A DNA stretch of 64,000 nt, taken from Asterochloris sp. CNOR1 (lineage: Eukaryota; Chlorophyta; Trebouxiophyceae; Trebouxiales; Trebouxiaceae). Positions 23,631-35,361 of the stretch are shown one piece after another. The DNA lies in the NCBI GenBank assembly GCA_963969365.1, contig OZ017748.1:2046001-2110000 (forward strand). The letters run 5' to 3'. How positions within the stretch are numbered: the stretch's first letter is position 1; every line of letters begins with the position of its first letter. A model generated the notes under the pieces. The model saw only the letters and a list, made by a program, of their open reading frames with translations, was not told the origin of the DNA and searched no databases. The position numbers and the translations under genes were made by a program.

Positions 23631-25350
23631 ATGTGTACTGCCACAATGGGTCACAGGGCTCCCATCGGTGTGCAGGATGATGCTGACATGCGGAAGTGCA
23701 TCCAGGAGGTGAGCTGCAAACGCAGGCTGTTGCCTGCGTTGGCAGCTTTTTGTGGGGCTAGGACCAGTGTTGCCTGTGGCACCTCAGACGCTGAAATGAT
23801 TTTTCCTGGGCCCTCATCGTGCAGGCACGCCTTCAGGCTGCTGCAGAACGTCGACGTAAGCACTTGATGGCTCGGCAGCATCGGCAGGAGCAGCAAAGGA
23901 GGCAGCAGCAACAGATACAGCCGCCCCAGGTCCCTTCAGCTGTGCCTCACTGGATGCCCAAGAGCCAGGACGCAACCTTTGCACTGGGCAGAGAGGTCAA
24001 CAGCTTTGCCAACATGGTACATGCTGTTCAGCAGCACAGAGAAGTGAATGCCGAAGCAGATGTCGCTAGCAAACAGAGCGCGCCCACAGCTTCGGTGCAA
24101 CCGCGTGGCGCTAGGGCGTCGCAGGTGACTGCAGTGGGCTTCGAGGTGCGGGTTTTGCTGCATCTGGTGGGTCGGCCAGCCGTAAGCAAGTGGCACGCTG
24201 TCAAAGCCAAGCAGCAATGTTTGCTCTGTGGCAACAGGGCCCTGAAACTTTGCCAGTGGCCTGCAGCAGGCCCCTCAGTGGCCTGCAGTGACCTCAAGCA
24301 CACTCTTGACTCAGCGCATTCCAGTGAGCACCAATCTGCTGCCAGCGTGCTGCCACTGTGAGGCAGAGGGGGGCTGCGCCATGCCAGCCGGAGACCTTGC
24401 CGAGGGCTCTCCAGCATGCACAGCCTCCAGCTGCTGACTGCGGTGCCTGCTGACTGCAGGCTGCAGGCACCATGCCCAGGAGCGGATCATATGAAGGAGC
24501 TCTGAGGCCAGCGGCCAGGAGCGCTGAATACAGGCTGACAACAAAGTGGGGCAGTCAAGAGTCAGCTGCCGCTGGAAAGCCTGAGTGGCAGTGCACAGGG
24601 CCCCAGGGAGCCCAGCCATGGAGCAGCCAGGACACTGCTGAGAATGTATTGCGTCTGGCGCCTTCAGCGAGCACTGGAGTACAGAGATCTAGTGTGGCTG
24701 GCCCAGGAGCAGACGAGCTGAGGCTTCAGCGGCTGCAGAGTGCGGCTCTGCTCCTGCAACAGAGCAGGGCAGCCACTGCAAAGGAACAGCAGCACCAGCA
24801 GAAGTCTCCAAATACTACACGACTTCAGCAGCTGCAAAGTGCTGCCATGCGGCTGCGAGCCGCGCGCAGCACTGAGTCACAGGCAACTGACGGTGATGCC
24901 ATGTTTAAAGCACGACGCCAGGGGCAGCAAGCCGTCAGTGCTGTGGACACTGCTCGTCCCAGCTGTCAGGCGCTCACTGCCGTACCAGCTGCAGATGTAG
25001 GCCCTGCCAGTCAGAACCTCATCCAGGACCAACTTGACAGGGATGGCCGCTTTACAGGGCCAGCAGAGGCTGCCATGCCTGCCTCGCGTGAAGGTCTCAG
25101 CAACCTTGCAGAGTCGTCAGCTGTATCGACACCATCAGCTTTTGCCCTGAAAGCCTTGCAACCGCCCCCCCCTCCTCCGCCTCCCCCAAAGAGCCCAGGT
25201 GAGTTGAAACGCATCTGCCACTCCATGAGGCGAGACGGCCTCGTGAACTCCATGATGCCTGACTCAGAAATCATAAGAACCATGAAGCTGCTCACTGTTG
25301 CAGCAGCGCTGGCTGTGCTTGGATCAGAAAGCCATGCTGTGCTGTGTTGA
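23631..25350 (+). CDS. Unrecognised Gln-rich / Pro-rich protein
   Basis: Exons 23631-23708, 23825-24124, 24460-25350 close in phase to 422 residues; an ATG at 23646 is an alternative start. I do not recognise a family. Visible features: a basic, Gln-rich helical stretch (RLQAAAERRRKHLMARQHRQ then EQQRRQQQQ), PHWMPKSQDATFALGREVN, two related helical repeats (LQRLQSAALLLQQSRA and LQQLQSAAMRLRAARS), and a run of nine prolines followed by KSPGELKRICHSMRRDGL. The proline run and basic tail recall WH2-type actin-binding proteins, but no WH2 motif is clear. A donor at 25199 could splice out the last 50 codons, the end of which overlaps a tandem duplication. The downstream kelch gene could be the same transcription unit, but nothing links them by phase. 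Confidence 0.55.
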
Positions 25351-25440
25351 CCCTCCTCCCAGACATGATCATGAAGCTGCTTACCTGTTGCAGCAGCACT
25401 GGCTGTGGATCATTCCATGCTGTGCTGTGTCTCCCAGACA
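25281..25440. repeat. Imperfect tandem duplication, two copies of about 70-90 bases
   Basis: Copy 1 (25281-25369) and copy 2 (25370-25440) share CATGAAGCTGCT, TTGCAGCAGC, CTGGCTGTG, CCATGCTGTGCTGTGT and CTCCCAGACA in the same order. Copy 1 overlaps the predicted C-terminus of the Gln/Pro-rich gene and copy 2 follows its stop codon. Confidence 0.75.
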
Positions 25441-25567
25441 GAAAGTGGCGACATCCCAAAGGCCTGCAACATGTACATGCTTTGCCTTGCGACATCTCTG
25501 CACATCTACCTGAGGGTTGCACAAACACCTGAGGGTTGTTCCGTGGTCAAAACGCATAAGCCCTGTC

Positions 25568-28085
25568 ATGCAGCCTCGGCCTGCTAGCTGGCAGAGGCTC
25601 AGCCACACGGATGAGCAGGGCTCCAATGATTTCCTGAGCTTTGCTGGCTGCACTGCTGTGACAGCTGAAGGGCACATATACTATCTGGGGGGCAAGAGAA
25701 AGGGCAGGTACATGGCCTGCCTCGGCGGTCCTGCATCCCTGCAGGCAAGGCAAGCAACAGCATCATCTGGCTGGTGCAGGAACCTGGAGGAGTTGTATGC
25801 GGGGTTCAACCAGTTTACCATTGCCACTGGCACATGGCATACGCTGCCCAGGCCCCCAGCAGCTCTGGCGTATCAGGCGGCAGTATTGGTTGGCAACGAA
25901 ATCTGGTGTCTGGGCGGTGCGGCCTCAGAACTCGAGACCTTGCAGCCACAGCTCATGGTATACAACATTCAGCGCAAGGTCTGGCGGGTACCCCAAGTGA
26001 GGCAAGCAGCTCGAGGCCAAGGCAGTACATGTTCCGTCCTGGCTCATCATGCTCAAGGGACAGGGCAGCAGAACGTGTGTGCCTGTTTATGCTTGATGCT
26101 AGCGCTGTGCGCAGGCAGTGTACCCGATTTCAGCCAGGGCACACCTCCCATATGAGCTCCAATGCCCTTGTCGCCAAACTCATGTTTTGAGGCAAGCACC
26201 CGACTGAGAGCGCCCTCCCCAGTGCAGGGGTAACCTGCAGCTTTTGGCCCGCACAGCACATGCGGCAGTGATCCACCCCAGAAAGCCCCACATCATTCTG
26301 ATATTCATGGGCTGGGGCCAAAAGGTGGTGGGGGCCGGACCATACACCTTCCTGGACGACATTGTCAGTGTAAACACAAAGACGTGAGTCATTCCTAAGC
26401 TGCCCTTGAGTGTTGCAGAGCATGCAGTGTGCAGGTAGATACGCCTGCACTGTGAGCAGTCGATGTCAGCAGATGCGTCATGCAGCTGGGCTGCCAGCTC
26501 ACCTCAGCATGGCAGCGCAGACACATGCAATCAGAGCCCTCTCGTTGCAGCTGCCCAGGCTGCCCTGCTGCAGGTGCACTGTGCAGCAGATGCGCACAGT
26601 GAAGGATAAAGCCCCTCATGGCCGTGGCTACCATGAGGCAGTTGTGCACCATGACAGCGTGTACCTGCTGTCTGGGCGGGATGACGCTGAGCACGCGGAC
26701 CGCTATGTGCAGGTGATGGGAAGGCCCAATGAGACTCCGCCATTTAGGCAGCTTGCAGCGGGGGCCTACCCACTCTGTCTGTGCTGGAGCTGCAGGGAGC
26801 TGATATGTAGGGCATACTTTTCAGCGTGCTGTGCGTGCTTTTATATGAGTGATTCCGTCGGTCTTTCAAGACAGCATGTTGCAGCCTTCAGGCCCGATCA
26901 TCAACAGCTTCCCTGAGAGTGCCCGCCCTGGCCTGCAGGATAGCGTGTGGCAGTTTGACTGTGTGCTGAACAAGTGGTTGAAGCCCAGCATGGTTGTGGG
27001 GGAGCCCCTGCAGCGCAGCTCGCATCGCAGCGTGGCGTGGGGTGACCAGGTCCCGACTTGTCGCTGTTGCATGGCACATAATGTGGAGCACAGCTTGCAG
27101 CTTCCGCACTCTGCTGATTGTAGACTTGAGTTTGCAGCATGCTCCCAGCGCTCGTCCAAAGTGGTGATCACCCCTACTCCCACTGCTGAGTTGCTGAGGT
27201 GTTCTCAGTTCATGCTGCCGGGAACAACTTTTTTGTTCATGTCTGCACAGCACACCCGCCGCCTTCACAATGCCTGCGCATTGCAGGCCAGGCCCAGCTG
27301 CTGCTGCAACGGCCGCCCAACACCTGTTCCCCAACACCGTTCCCCTGCAGGTGCTGACCTACGGCGGCATCCAGGGTCTCAAGGAGACGAGGCAGCGCTC
27401 AGAGGACATTGTCACCCTGACCATTGAGGGCAACGGGAAGATCTCCTGGACGAGGGATGGGAACCCAGCTGTGCGCCCTCCAGGTGCTCTGGCGTCTGCT
27501 GGGGTGAAACGCAGGGTGAAGACCTGTGTGCTTCGGGAAAGGTCTGCCAATGCCCTCGCAGACTCCCACATGTGCTGGCAGATGCGGTTTGATGTCTGCC
27601 ACTTTGCATGGCCATCAACAAAGAATTTTGCTGACCCCTGGCCAATGCAGTTGGTGTGCATCTGACATCGCCTTAATGATGTGGATGGGAGTGCCATCTC
27701 ATCAATGCATTGTCTTCCGCAGTGCCATCCTGAATGTCAGGCAGCCAGAGGTCCAATCTCTTGGTGCCTGCTGCCTGCAGGCAGGTTTGCCACAGCTGGG
27801 GTGCCTCATAGGTGCAACTCAGGATGCCATTGCACATGCAATCTCTTGAACCTCTCTCTGCAAGCACTGCTACCTGCAGGCCGGTCAGCTGCAGCGGTGA
27901 CGCTCCACAGTGGCTCCCTGTACATCTTGGGCGGTTATTCAGGGCGTCGACTGGCAGATGGCAAGCCATACAACGGGGTGCATCCAGGGGACGCTTGGAA
28001 GCTCGACATCCGGGACTGGAGGCGGCAGACAGCTCCCTCCGTTGAAAACACTGAAGACACAAGCGAGGAGCATGCTGACACGTGA
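25568..28085 (+). CDS. Kelch-repeat (beta-propeller) protein
   Basis: Exons 25568-25707, 25780-25996, 26241-26383, 26574-26712, 26939-27049, 27351-27483, 27880-28085 close in phase to 362 residues. Kelch blades appear as HIYYLGGK, IWCLGGAASE, a middle blade with FMGWGQKVVGAGPYTFLDDI, VYLLSGRDD, VLTYGGIQGLKET and LYILGGYSGRRL, each followed by a Trp-containing strand (TGTWHTLPRP, QRKVWRVP, VLNKWLKP, GKISWTRDG, DAWKLDIRDWRR). About six blades fit one propeller. No F-box, BTB or other partner domain is visible, so it is probably a stand-alone protein-interaction propeller. The C-terminus is acidic. Partner and process cannot be inferred. Confidence 0.85.
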
Positions 28086-28730
28086 GCTGAGGGTAGCCAT
28101 GGCTGCTGCAGGTCAGCTCTGCTTGAGTCAGTGCTGAGGCTGCGCACATGGGAAGGAGACCTGCCAGTGGGCTGTTGCTCCTGCTGCCACACTTGTTCTT
28201 GAAAGTAGGCCTCTAAAAAGTGTGGACTGTGTGCTGCTCACGGCCAGCCTTGCTTGAGCAGCTGAGGAGCAGGGCAGCGTATCACCCAGACCTAAGGTTT
28301 GAGGTGACATGCCACCGTTACAGGCTGCTCTCCGTCCCTTTGACTTGCCATCACTGCCAGAGTACTGCAGGTGCCGGTAGAACCGTCCTGCTCGAGTGGC
28401 AGCGCCTGCACAAGCATGCAGCCTGGTTGGTGCCAGTGTAGGCTTTGGGCCCTTCCACAGCACCTTCGGGGTGGCAGGTTGCGTCCCTCCAGAAGGACCC
28501 TCTGAGGAGCACTTCATCTGCTCAATCTGAGCTGCTGCTGGTCAGATGTTGGTCGCCCATCCTCTTTGCATCAGGCAGCAAGCGAATGCAAAGTGACTGC
28601 AAAGTATCTTTCCGCAGCACATCAGCTTCACTGCTCTGCTGGTGATGATGCCCCTTTCTGGGGGCCTCAGGGCTTCAGACGCTGTATGAGGCAAGCATAC
28701 CAGCTCTATCCCCGTCCACCTGAGGCTGCT
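28086..28730. other. Stretch with no resolved exon, 5' of the coiled-coil gene
   Basis: About 650 bases after the kelch stop. Short open stretches occur, for example around 28255-28350, but none gives a phase-closed exon with recognisable sequence. It may hold the promoter and N-terminal exons of the next gene. Confidence 0.4.
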
Positions 28731-31480
28731 GGTGGCCTCTCCCCTGCCACAGGGCTGCAGGCGGCGTGCAGAGCAAGCAATTGCCAACGAGGACCATCCT
28801 ACCTCCACTGCTAATTACATCTGCACTGCTGCCTCAAGGCTGCGGCTTGCAGGTGGCGAGCAGCACATCAGGTCCATTGCCTATGAGACTGCCCGCCCAA
28901 CACTGCTAAGGCTGCCCTCTCCCCCATGCGTCAGGGCTGCAGGCGGCGGCTGGAGGAAGCGCGCCCGCCCTCAGGCAGGCGCTGGCGGCGCTGGCCAGGC
29001 CGCAGCCAAGCGCCACCAGACAGCCCCCGGCAGCAACTGGCGCCCCTCAGCCCAGGCAGCCCAAGTGCCCACGCCAGCTGCCAAGGCTGCACTGGGCACC
29101 TCCTCTGCAGCTGCTGGCGCTCCCATGTCAGGAGCCTACCCTGTCCAGCTGTCAGGCCTCATGCAGTTGCACACAGAGCACCAGCATCAGCTGGGATTGG
29201 CGGGACCCTCCACCTCAACCCCTGCCGCAGCTCCTCCAGGTCAGCTGCACGATGGCGTGAGGCCAGTGCCGCTAAAGCAGGTGTTTCTCTGTCTGCTTCT
29301 GTGGAGTATGCTTTTGTGCAGATCTGCATGTACTTGCTGCCCCGTGTGTGTGTGTCAAAGGCCCCCTCCTGCTAGACTGCTGACCTCAGATGATGCCTTG
29401 CGACCCAGCACTGGCCCTGTTCAGCTTCTGTTGTTTCCACTGTGACATGTATAGCCTGCTGTGCATCCTGGCATTGGCCTCAGGCAGCGTCCGAGTGCGC
29501 CTGCAGGCTGCCCACTGCCTGCAGAGAGCAGCAAGCTCTGAAGCTGGACCATGCCAGGAGCAGCGACATTGCTCAGCAGGCCAGCCCCCTCCTACCCACC
29601 ACGCGGAGATTCAGACTAATGTGGTGTCAATTTCTGGCAAGCACTTAAGTGTCAACAATGCCTCTGCAGGCCAGGCCCCTTTTGCGCAGAACAGTGAGCT
29701 GCTGAAGGAGATTGAGGCGATGCGACAGACTTATGAGCAGGAGCAAAGCACCAGGCAGCAAATCGAGTGGGACCGGGGCCGCCTCCGGAAAGATGTAAGC
29801 AGATCACCGCCAGAGTCCTTGTAGACTTGCTCCTGCACAGGCAGTCTTGGTATATGTCGGCTTCCTGCAGTTGGCAGGTCACAGGCAGCCTTGCATTTGC
29901 TCAGGCAGCTGTTGGCAGCTCTCAGCTGCTGGGTCTTTAGAGCAAGTCTCAGTCCCAAGCAAATGACCCAGCTTTGAGAATAGAGTCCCAGTATGCAGTG
30001 TGCCCCTGAATGGTCTTCCACATGTCCAGCTTGAGCCAGGCTCAGGACACAATTAGCTTGAGCCAGGCTTAGGACACATCCAACTTGAGCCAGGCTTTCA
30101 GACACAGCGAGGCTCATTCAGCACTGCTTCAGGGGTCATGCTGCCCAGCGCCTGCCTCAATGTCTGGCCCCCTGCTTGCAGCTGCAAAAATGCAAGGAGG
30201 AGCTGCAGTTGCTGCAGCAACAGCGTGAGGCAGATGCTGTCAGGATCTGTGTCCTGGAGGCACAGAAGCTGACTGCAGAGCGGTCGGCTGCTGAGCAAAT
30301 GAATCTGCGCAGCGAGCAGGAGGCCTGCAACAAGGGGCTGAAGGGCCAGCTCGCTGAGCGGTGAGAGGCAGCCCCAGGGGCATAGACACTGCACAGCATG
30401 CATGTGCACACACTGCAGTCAGCTTGGGGCCTGAAGGATTGCCAGGAGGCTTGCAACAAGATTGTTTTCGCACAGCTTGCTGAAACACGAGGGCATGCTT
30501 ACTGGCAGAGCTGCCACACATGTGTCCTGTGTGTCTGACCTTTCACTTGCAGTCTCCTGCCTGGCAGCCTGCGAAGCGGTATGGTACGAGCCTGACTGCA
30601 CTTCCACCTGCAGGGACCAACAGCTGCACCAGGCCATGGCAGACTGCCAAGGGCTGCAGGTAAGCTGGTATAAGCTGCTCAGAACACATGCTACGGCAGG
30701 TGCCTGCCATAAGCCCACTGCTGCCCATGCCCCTCTCCTCATCAGCGTTCTGCTGCTGTTCAGGCAGATATTGACAAGATGAGGCCCGAGAAGGCCGCTG
30801 CCCTTGCAGAGGTCGAGCTCAAGAGGCAAAGGATCTCAGAGCTGCAGGAGCAACTCAAGGTGAGCATGGTGCAGTGTGCCTTTGATGGCTGTCAAGGAAC
30901 ATCAGGAGCTGCAGGCATGCACTTGCACTTGGGCTTGCACCTGCGCCACCTGCTGCTCAAGCATGAAATACCGACAGTTTGCTTGTACAGGGTGCACATG
31001 AGCGGCGACAAGAGTGTGAGCAGAAGCTGGACACTGCACGCAGCACCTGGGGCCAGGCTGAAAAGGCTCTTGGCCAAAGGCTCCAGGAGGCAGAGGCCAC
31101 CCTGAAGGAGTCAAAAGCAGATCTTGAGAAGAAGCAGGTAGACACAATGCAATCCTCTTTGGAAGCCACTGGTGTGTCGCTACATGATCAGTCCCAGAGC
31201 ATAAACGCTTCCCTCACTCTGTATGCTGCAGGCTGACGCCAGCAGGCTGCATACAGCAAACACAGAGCTGGAGCACAAGCTGGCACAAGCCACGGAGCAA
31301 GTCAGCAGCACCAGCAAGCAGCTGGAGGATCAAAATGAGGAGCTAGCACAGCTGCAGCAGCAACATGCTGTAGAAACTGAGCAGTTGAGGACAGCTGCAG
31401 CCAAGTCATCCAACGCCCATGAAGCCAAAGTTCAAAGGCTGAGGCAACTGATTGAAGAGGCTGGCAAGACACTGGCTTGA
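28731..31480 (+). CDS. Coiled-coil protein of unknown function (5' end unresolved)
   Basis: The 3' half is well resolved: an Ala/Pro/Gln-rich exon ending at 29239, then 29670-29794, 30182-30360, 30614-30659, 30764-30859, 30991-31137 and 31232-31480, all in phase. These encode an almost continuous heptad-type coiled coil (for example LLKEIEAMRQTYEQEQSTRQ, KRQRISELQEQLK, HKLAQATEQVSSTSKQLEDQ) ending KVQRLRQLIEEAGKTLA. Upstream, in the same frame, are plausible short exons (AEQAIANEDHPTSTAN and GEQHIRSIAYETARPTLL), but I could not fix the start. There is no motor, GRIP or other terminal domain. It could be a golgin-like or basal-body scaffold; no function is claimed. Confidence 0.7.
30030..30109. 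repeat. 27-base minisatellite, three units, intronic
   Basis: Units start at 30030, 30057 and 30084, each beginning CTTGAGCCAGGCT and followed by a degenerate CAGGACACA-like segment. A partial unit may precede at about 30017. The repeat lies inside the intron between the exons ending at 29794 and beginning at 30182 of the coiled-coil gene. Confidence 0.85.
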
Positions 31481-31568
31481 TATGATATTGTTGCAGACAC
31501 TGGCTCAGTTTGTTGGTTTCTACTGGCTTTCATTGGCGCCGGTGCAGGGGCATGCTGCATGGCTTGAG

Positions 31569-34062
31569 CTAGAGTGATGTGCTCAAGCGTGACAGCACTG
31601 CTGCGTTCTGGCCCAACCATCTGTCAACAATGGCCTGTCGCTCAGACCCTGTAAGTGGTCCAGCATCATCACAGAATTCTGTGTGACACGAGGACATGCT
31701 GGTCATGCTGGCATCAGCTGCTGCTGTGTCTGAGGCCACAGCAGCCCCAGCAGGGAATGCAGCAGGAAGGTCTGTGCCCAGGTGGTCCCCATCATGCTTG
31801 CTGCACTGTTCACTTGAGTTGGCCGCCCAGTGGCACATGCCCGCAGCCACCTGGCACTTTGTGAGCTGTGCCTGTACCTGCGCCTGCCTGCGCAGAGTCG
31901 CGGCCCGCTCAGCAGGCGAGCTGAATGCCCAGCCTGCGAACTCCAGCGCCTGCCGCACATGGCACTCCATGCCCGCCGGACTGCCCGTGCTGACCTCCAC
32001 CCTGCTGGCATCTGGCAGCAGGATAGAGCAGCGCAGCCGCTGGCGGTCTGTGCGCAGCAGGGTCCTGTCTGCAAAAATCACGCTGACACGGCCATCAGCG
32101 TATGCTGTGAAGCAGCCCTCCTCGGGAAGGTCCTGCTGCTCCACAACCTCATTGCTGAGCACCTCTGCTTCTGTGTCAGCCCAGGGCACCTGCTGGTCAC
32201 TTGGCCTGACCTCTGGGGGCTGGCGCTCTGCCCAAGCCCTGGAGGCCTGCCTGCATCAGCAGCAGCGGGACAAGTTCTGACAACAGTCAATCCAGCACAA
32301 CATGCACACTGCTGTCATGTTGCTGCAAGTGTCAGTCAGTCAAGGATGCTCGGGCATGTGCAGAATGCACAGTGCAACTGTGACATGCTGTCCAGGGCAG
32401 TGGTGTCCTGTGCTGCTCAGACCAAGAGCAGCTGCCAGCAGACCTGAGCCTCAGGGCACGGGCCGCCACTGCTGACAGAGGATAGCGGGTGGCACCGCCC
32501 ACAGTCCAGGCATGCTCAGGGACAGCCCCAGCTGCATATACCCTGTCCCCAGCATCAGTTGAGTCGGCATGCTTGGCCGCGCTGCCCACCCTCAGGTGTC
32601 TAAAGAACCTGCCATCGGCTGAGAGCTCCATGCAGCTCTCATCTGCGTGCAGCCACACCTGCAGGCACAGGATGTCAGCCCTGAGGCCAGCCTGTGAAGT
32701 GCAATCATCCCCTACTGTGCCCTGCCAGGGATGCAGCTCTTTGCCGTTCACAGACAGCCCACACCTGCTGCGCCCTTGACTGTGATTCGACAGATGCACT
32801 GGCAGTGACCCCCCCAGCTTCTACGGCACGCTGTTTGCAGCGCAGCTGTGACACGACGCAGGGGCATGGCACCTGAATTCTGCTGCAGCCTGGGAGCACT
32901 TGGTACAGGGCTGCCGGCGTCCACTGCATGGTTATGCAGGTGTCCTTTGGGGGCAACACCTCAGTGCTGCACTCAGTCCACCAGGTGCCGCCTCGACGCG
33001 GCAGGGACTGGTTCACTGGTCCCTGCAGGACACAGCAGCCTCAGGGGTCAGTGTTTGCACCATGGTCGGCTTTCCTCATGAGCCAGGCGGGTGCCGCAAA
33101 GGCTGCCGAGACACAAAATGCGGGACTGGCAACGTCTGGGAATACCTCTTTGCAAGTAGCCGACAACCAGCACCACAGTTTGCTGAAGCTGCGCAGAGCT
33201 GAGCTAAGGCAGGACTGGGGCATTGCCCACCAAAGAACGCTGTGCTGCTGCACAAGGGTGTGCGCACCTGCTGGCCCTCTGCTGCTGGCTGCAGAGCCTG
33301 GGGCACCCTGCACGTGATGTGGGCAGGCTGCTCCTCTGGTTGTTGTGCTGGCAGCGGCTCTTTGCTGCCTGTGGCAGCGTGCGCCAGCACCTCGAAGGCC
33401 TGCTGCCATGGTGGGGGCACAGCTTCCACTGGAAACAGCTGTGTGAGCCACACGTAGCGGCTGCGGTGGCTGTGTTCCTCCTGCTGCACCAGCAAGGGGT
33501 AGCACACTGCCAGCCGTGTGCCCAGCGGGTGCAGCGTGAGCTGTGCTGCATCGTCTACGGACTGCAGCACCCAGCTCCCACCTGCAGCCCCGCGGAGCCT
33601 GGTTCAGCGCCGCCCAGGAGAGCTGACAGTTGCAGTGATTGGCTGCAGATTGCTGCAGCATGACAGCCCTGAGCACTGTGAAGCACGGACAGGTTGCCGT
33701 TCCTGCTCACATGGCGCTCTGCGCAGGAGGCCTGCAGCAATGGCTGCCATAACGCTGCCTGGCCATGTCACAGAGCTGATGACATAGCCTGCCTCAAAGC
33801 CCTGCGATCCCTGCTCCAGGACAGGGCACCATACAGGCTGGCATGCCATGTGCTGGTTTCTGAACTGGAGCACACATGCCAGCTTGGCATGATACCTGCT
33901 AAGGGCGTAGTGACACAGCTGCTGGGTTCTATTGCCCTGGGGATCAACATGCAGGAAAGCTGTGCCATCGTTGTTGAGCACCAACAAGCTGTTGTCAGCG
34001 AAGTGGGCTTTAATGCAGGCTTCGGCTGTGACGTACAACGCTGTCAAAGTTGACGCCTTCAT
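31569..34062 (-). CDS. C5orf34-like protein (DUF4524/DUF4520 family)
   Basis: Exons read: 34062-33784, 33581-33268, 33022-32873, 32658-32444 and a last exon 32189-31569. The N-terminus has the family signature IKAHFADNSLLVLNNDGTAF followed by a QRT-type helix (CHYALSRYHAKLACVLQFRN). The middle has WVLQSVDDAAQLTLHPLGTR, then TMQWTPAALYQVLP, LHADESCMELSADGRFFRHL, and a C-terminal block EEGCFTAYADGRVSVIFADR then SILLPDASRVEV. This order matches animal C5orf34, whose function is poorly known. The joins of exons 1 to 2 and 4 to 5 do not close in phase, so at least two small exons or alternative donors are missing from this model. Its start codon lies 121 bases from the TspO stop. Confidence 0.75.
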
Positions 34063-34093
34063 CACAAAACCGGCTCAAAGCACCGGTCAACGA

Positions 34094-34127
34094 ATGTCAA
34101 TTTTTTTGGTTTTTCGACAATTGACAT
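34094..34127. repeat. Perfect 9-base inverted repeat
   Basis: Arms ATGTCAATT (34094-34102) and AATTGACAT (34119-34127) with a 16-base T-rich loop, in the 121 bases between the TspO stop and the C5orf34-like start. It could be a TspO 3' hairpin or a palindromic factor site for the downstream gene. Confidence 0.8.
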
Positions 34128-34182
34128 ACATGCCACCGGGCCCAGTGCCCATTGTTCCCTGGTCAAGCAGCCTGTTGCGGGA

Positions 34183-35009
34183 TCACTGCTGCAGATTCCG
34201 CTTGATCTCCTCCGCTTTGGTGGTGCGAGGCTGCATCTTGAGCTCAGCAGTGCTCCCAGCACGAGGGTTGGCATTCCAGATCCAGGCTGAGAGAGCGGTG
34301 GCATAGGAGAGCCACACAATGTAAGGAGCCATGAGATAGCCTGCTGTGGCGTCCACTTCACCAAACAGCTTGGCTGTGGCAGCTGCTGTGCACAGCAGCG
34401 CTGCAAGCAGTTGCGCAGAATCAAGGCGCAGGAGTAGGACACAACATCAATCAGCCACCACAAGACATGCCTGTGCTCTCCACAGCTGCCGTGCCCAGCT
34501 TGTGCGCTTTGAAGAATAGAGGGGGCCAGGCCAAGTTGAGCGCCAGCTGAGCAGCATATGTTGCCAGGGGTGCAGTCTGCCCAGCAAAACTCCCCTTGTT
34601 CCAGACCCGCCATGCTGCAGTGCCCATGCATGCATAGAGCACAGGCCAAACCTGCATGGCAGACCAGTGAAGTGGCTTCAGGCATGCTTGCGCAATGCAT
34701 GCTTTACGAACACACTCACCAGGCCAAAAACAATGCTGGGAGGCCTCCAGGAAGGGAGGCGCAGATGGCGATACCTGTGAGCATGGGCAAGTGTCTGGGA
34801 TAGGACATTCAGCACCTCAGTGAAGGTTGGAGCAGCACTTACCAGCCCTTCACATCTGGCTTAAGCTGCTTGTCAATTACCATTGCACTGACCAGGGGCA
34901 CGCCAATAAAGGCAGCCTGCAGGGCAGCCAATGAACTCGCTGTCTGATGGTGACTAGACAACTTGCTCAACACGCAAGATGCTATCACCAGTGACACTGC
35001 TTGCCCCAT
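34183..35009 (-). CDS. TSPO: TspO/MBR family protein (translocator protein)
   Basis: Exons 35009-34843, 34774-34720, 34651-34471, 34400-34183 close in phase to 206 residues. Five hydrophobic spans carry the family motifs: YRHLRLPSWRPPSIVFGL (usual WY...KPSWxPPxWVFxP), VWPVLYACMGTAAWRVW, LYALQLALN-like YAAQLALNLAWPPLFF, and APYIVWLSYATALSAWIWNAN at the C-terminus. TspO proteins bind tetrapyrroles and sterols and sit in mitochondrial outer or ER/Golgi membranes, often stress-induced. About 35 extra N-terminal residues precede helix 1. Intron 3 needs a GC donor (ACAG before GCATGT). Upstream in-frame sequence is open past 35009, so an earlier start is possible. Confidence 0.92.
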
Positions 35010-35361
35010 TGCCAGCAGGCCGGTGCACTGCTCCCTGACCAGTGGGTGGCCTGGTGAACGGGTCTGACGACCCAGAAGGTAAGGGGAGTATGACTTAGCA
35101 CCTTCTAGGTCAACACAAGAAGTTTGGTGCTGGCCTACAGCCACGTATACAGCACAGCACCGCATTGGCAGCAAGCTGGCAGCCAGGATCGTCAGCAGGA
35201 TGCTGCTCCACATGAGGCAGCCCCTGTTAAGAGAAGGCCAGCACAGCTGCAGATCTGCTGGCTTCACGGTGTGGTGCAGTGATTTGAGCGAGGAACTGCT
35301 GCCCTGCCTGCCTGGGCAATGCCTGCATCTGAGAATGCTGCTGCAGGGCTTTCCACAGCAC
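35010..35361. promoter_or_regulatory. Divergent region, TspO / PreP
   Basis: 352 bases between the start codons of TspO (-) and PreP (+). Both frames remain partly open into it. I see no distinct promoter element. Confidence 0.4.

Noticed and set aside
30017-30109. Short repeats as a possible CRISPR array
   Set aside because: The units abut without spacers, are degenerate and lie in a eukaryotic intron.
35200-35361. Longer PreP N-terminus from the open frame at 35200
   Set aside because: The upstream part is Cys/His-rich and unlike a transit peptide; it lies in the divergent promoter. ATG 35362 gives a normal targeting sequence.
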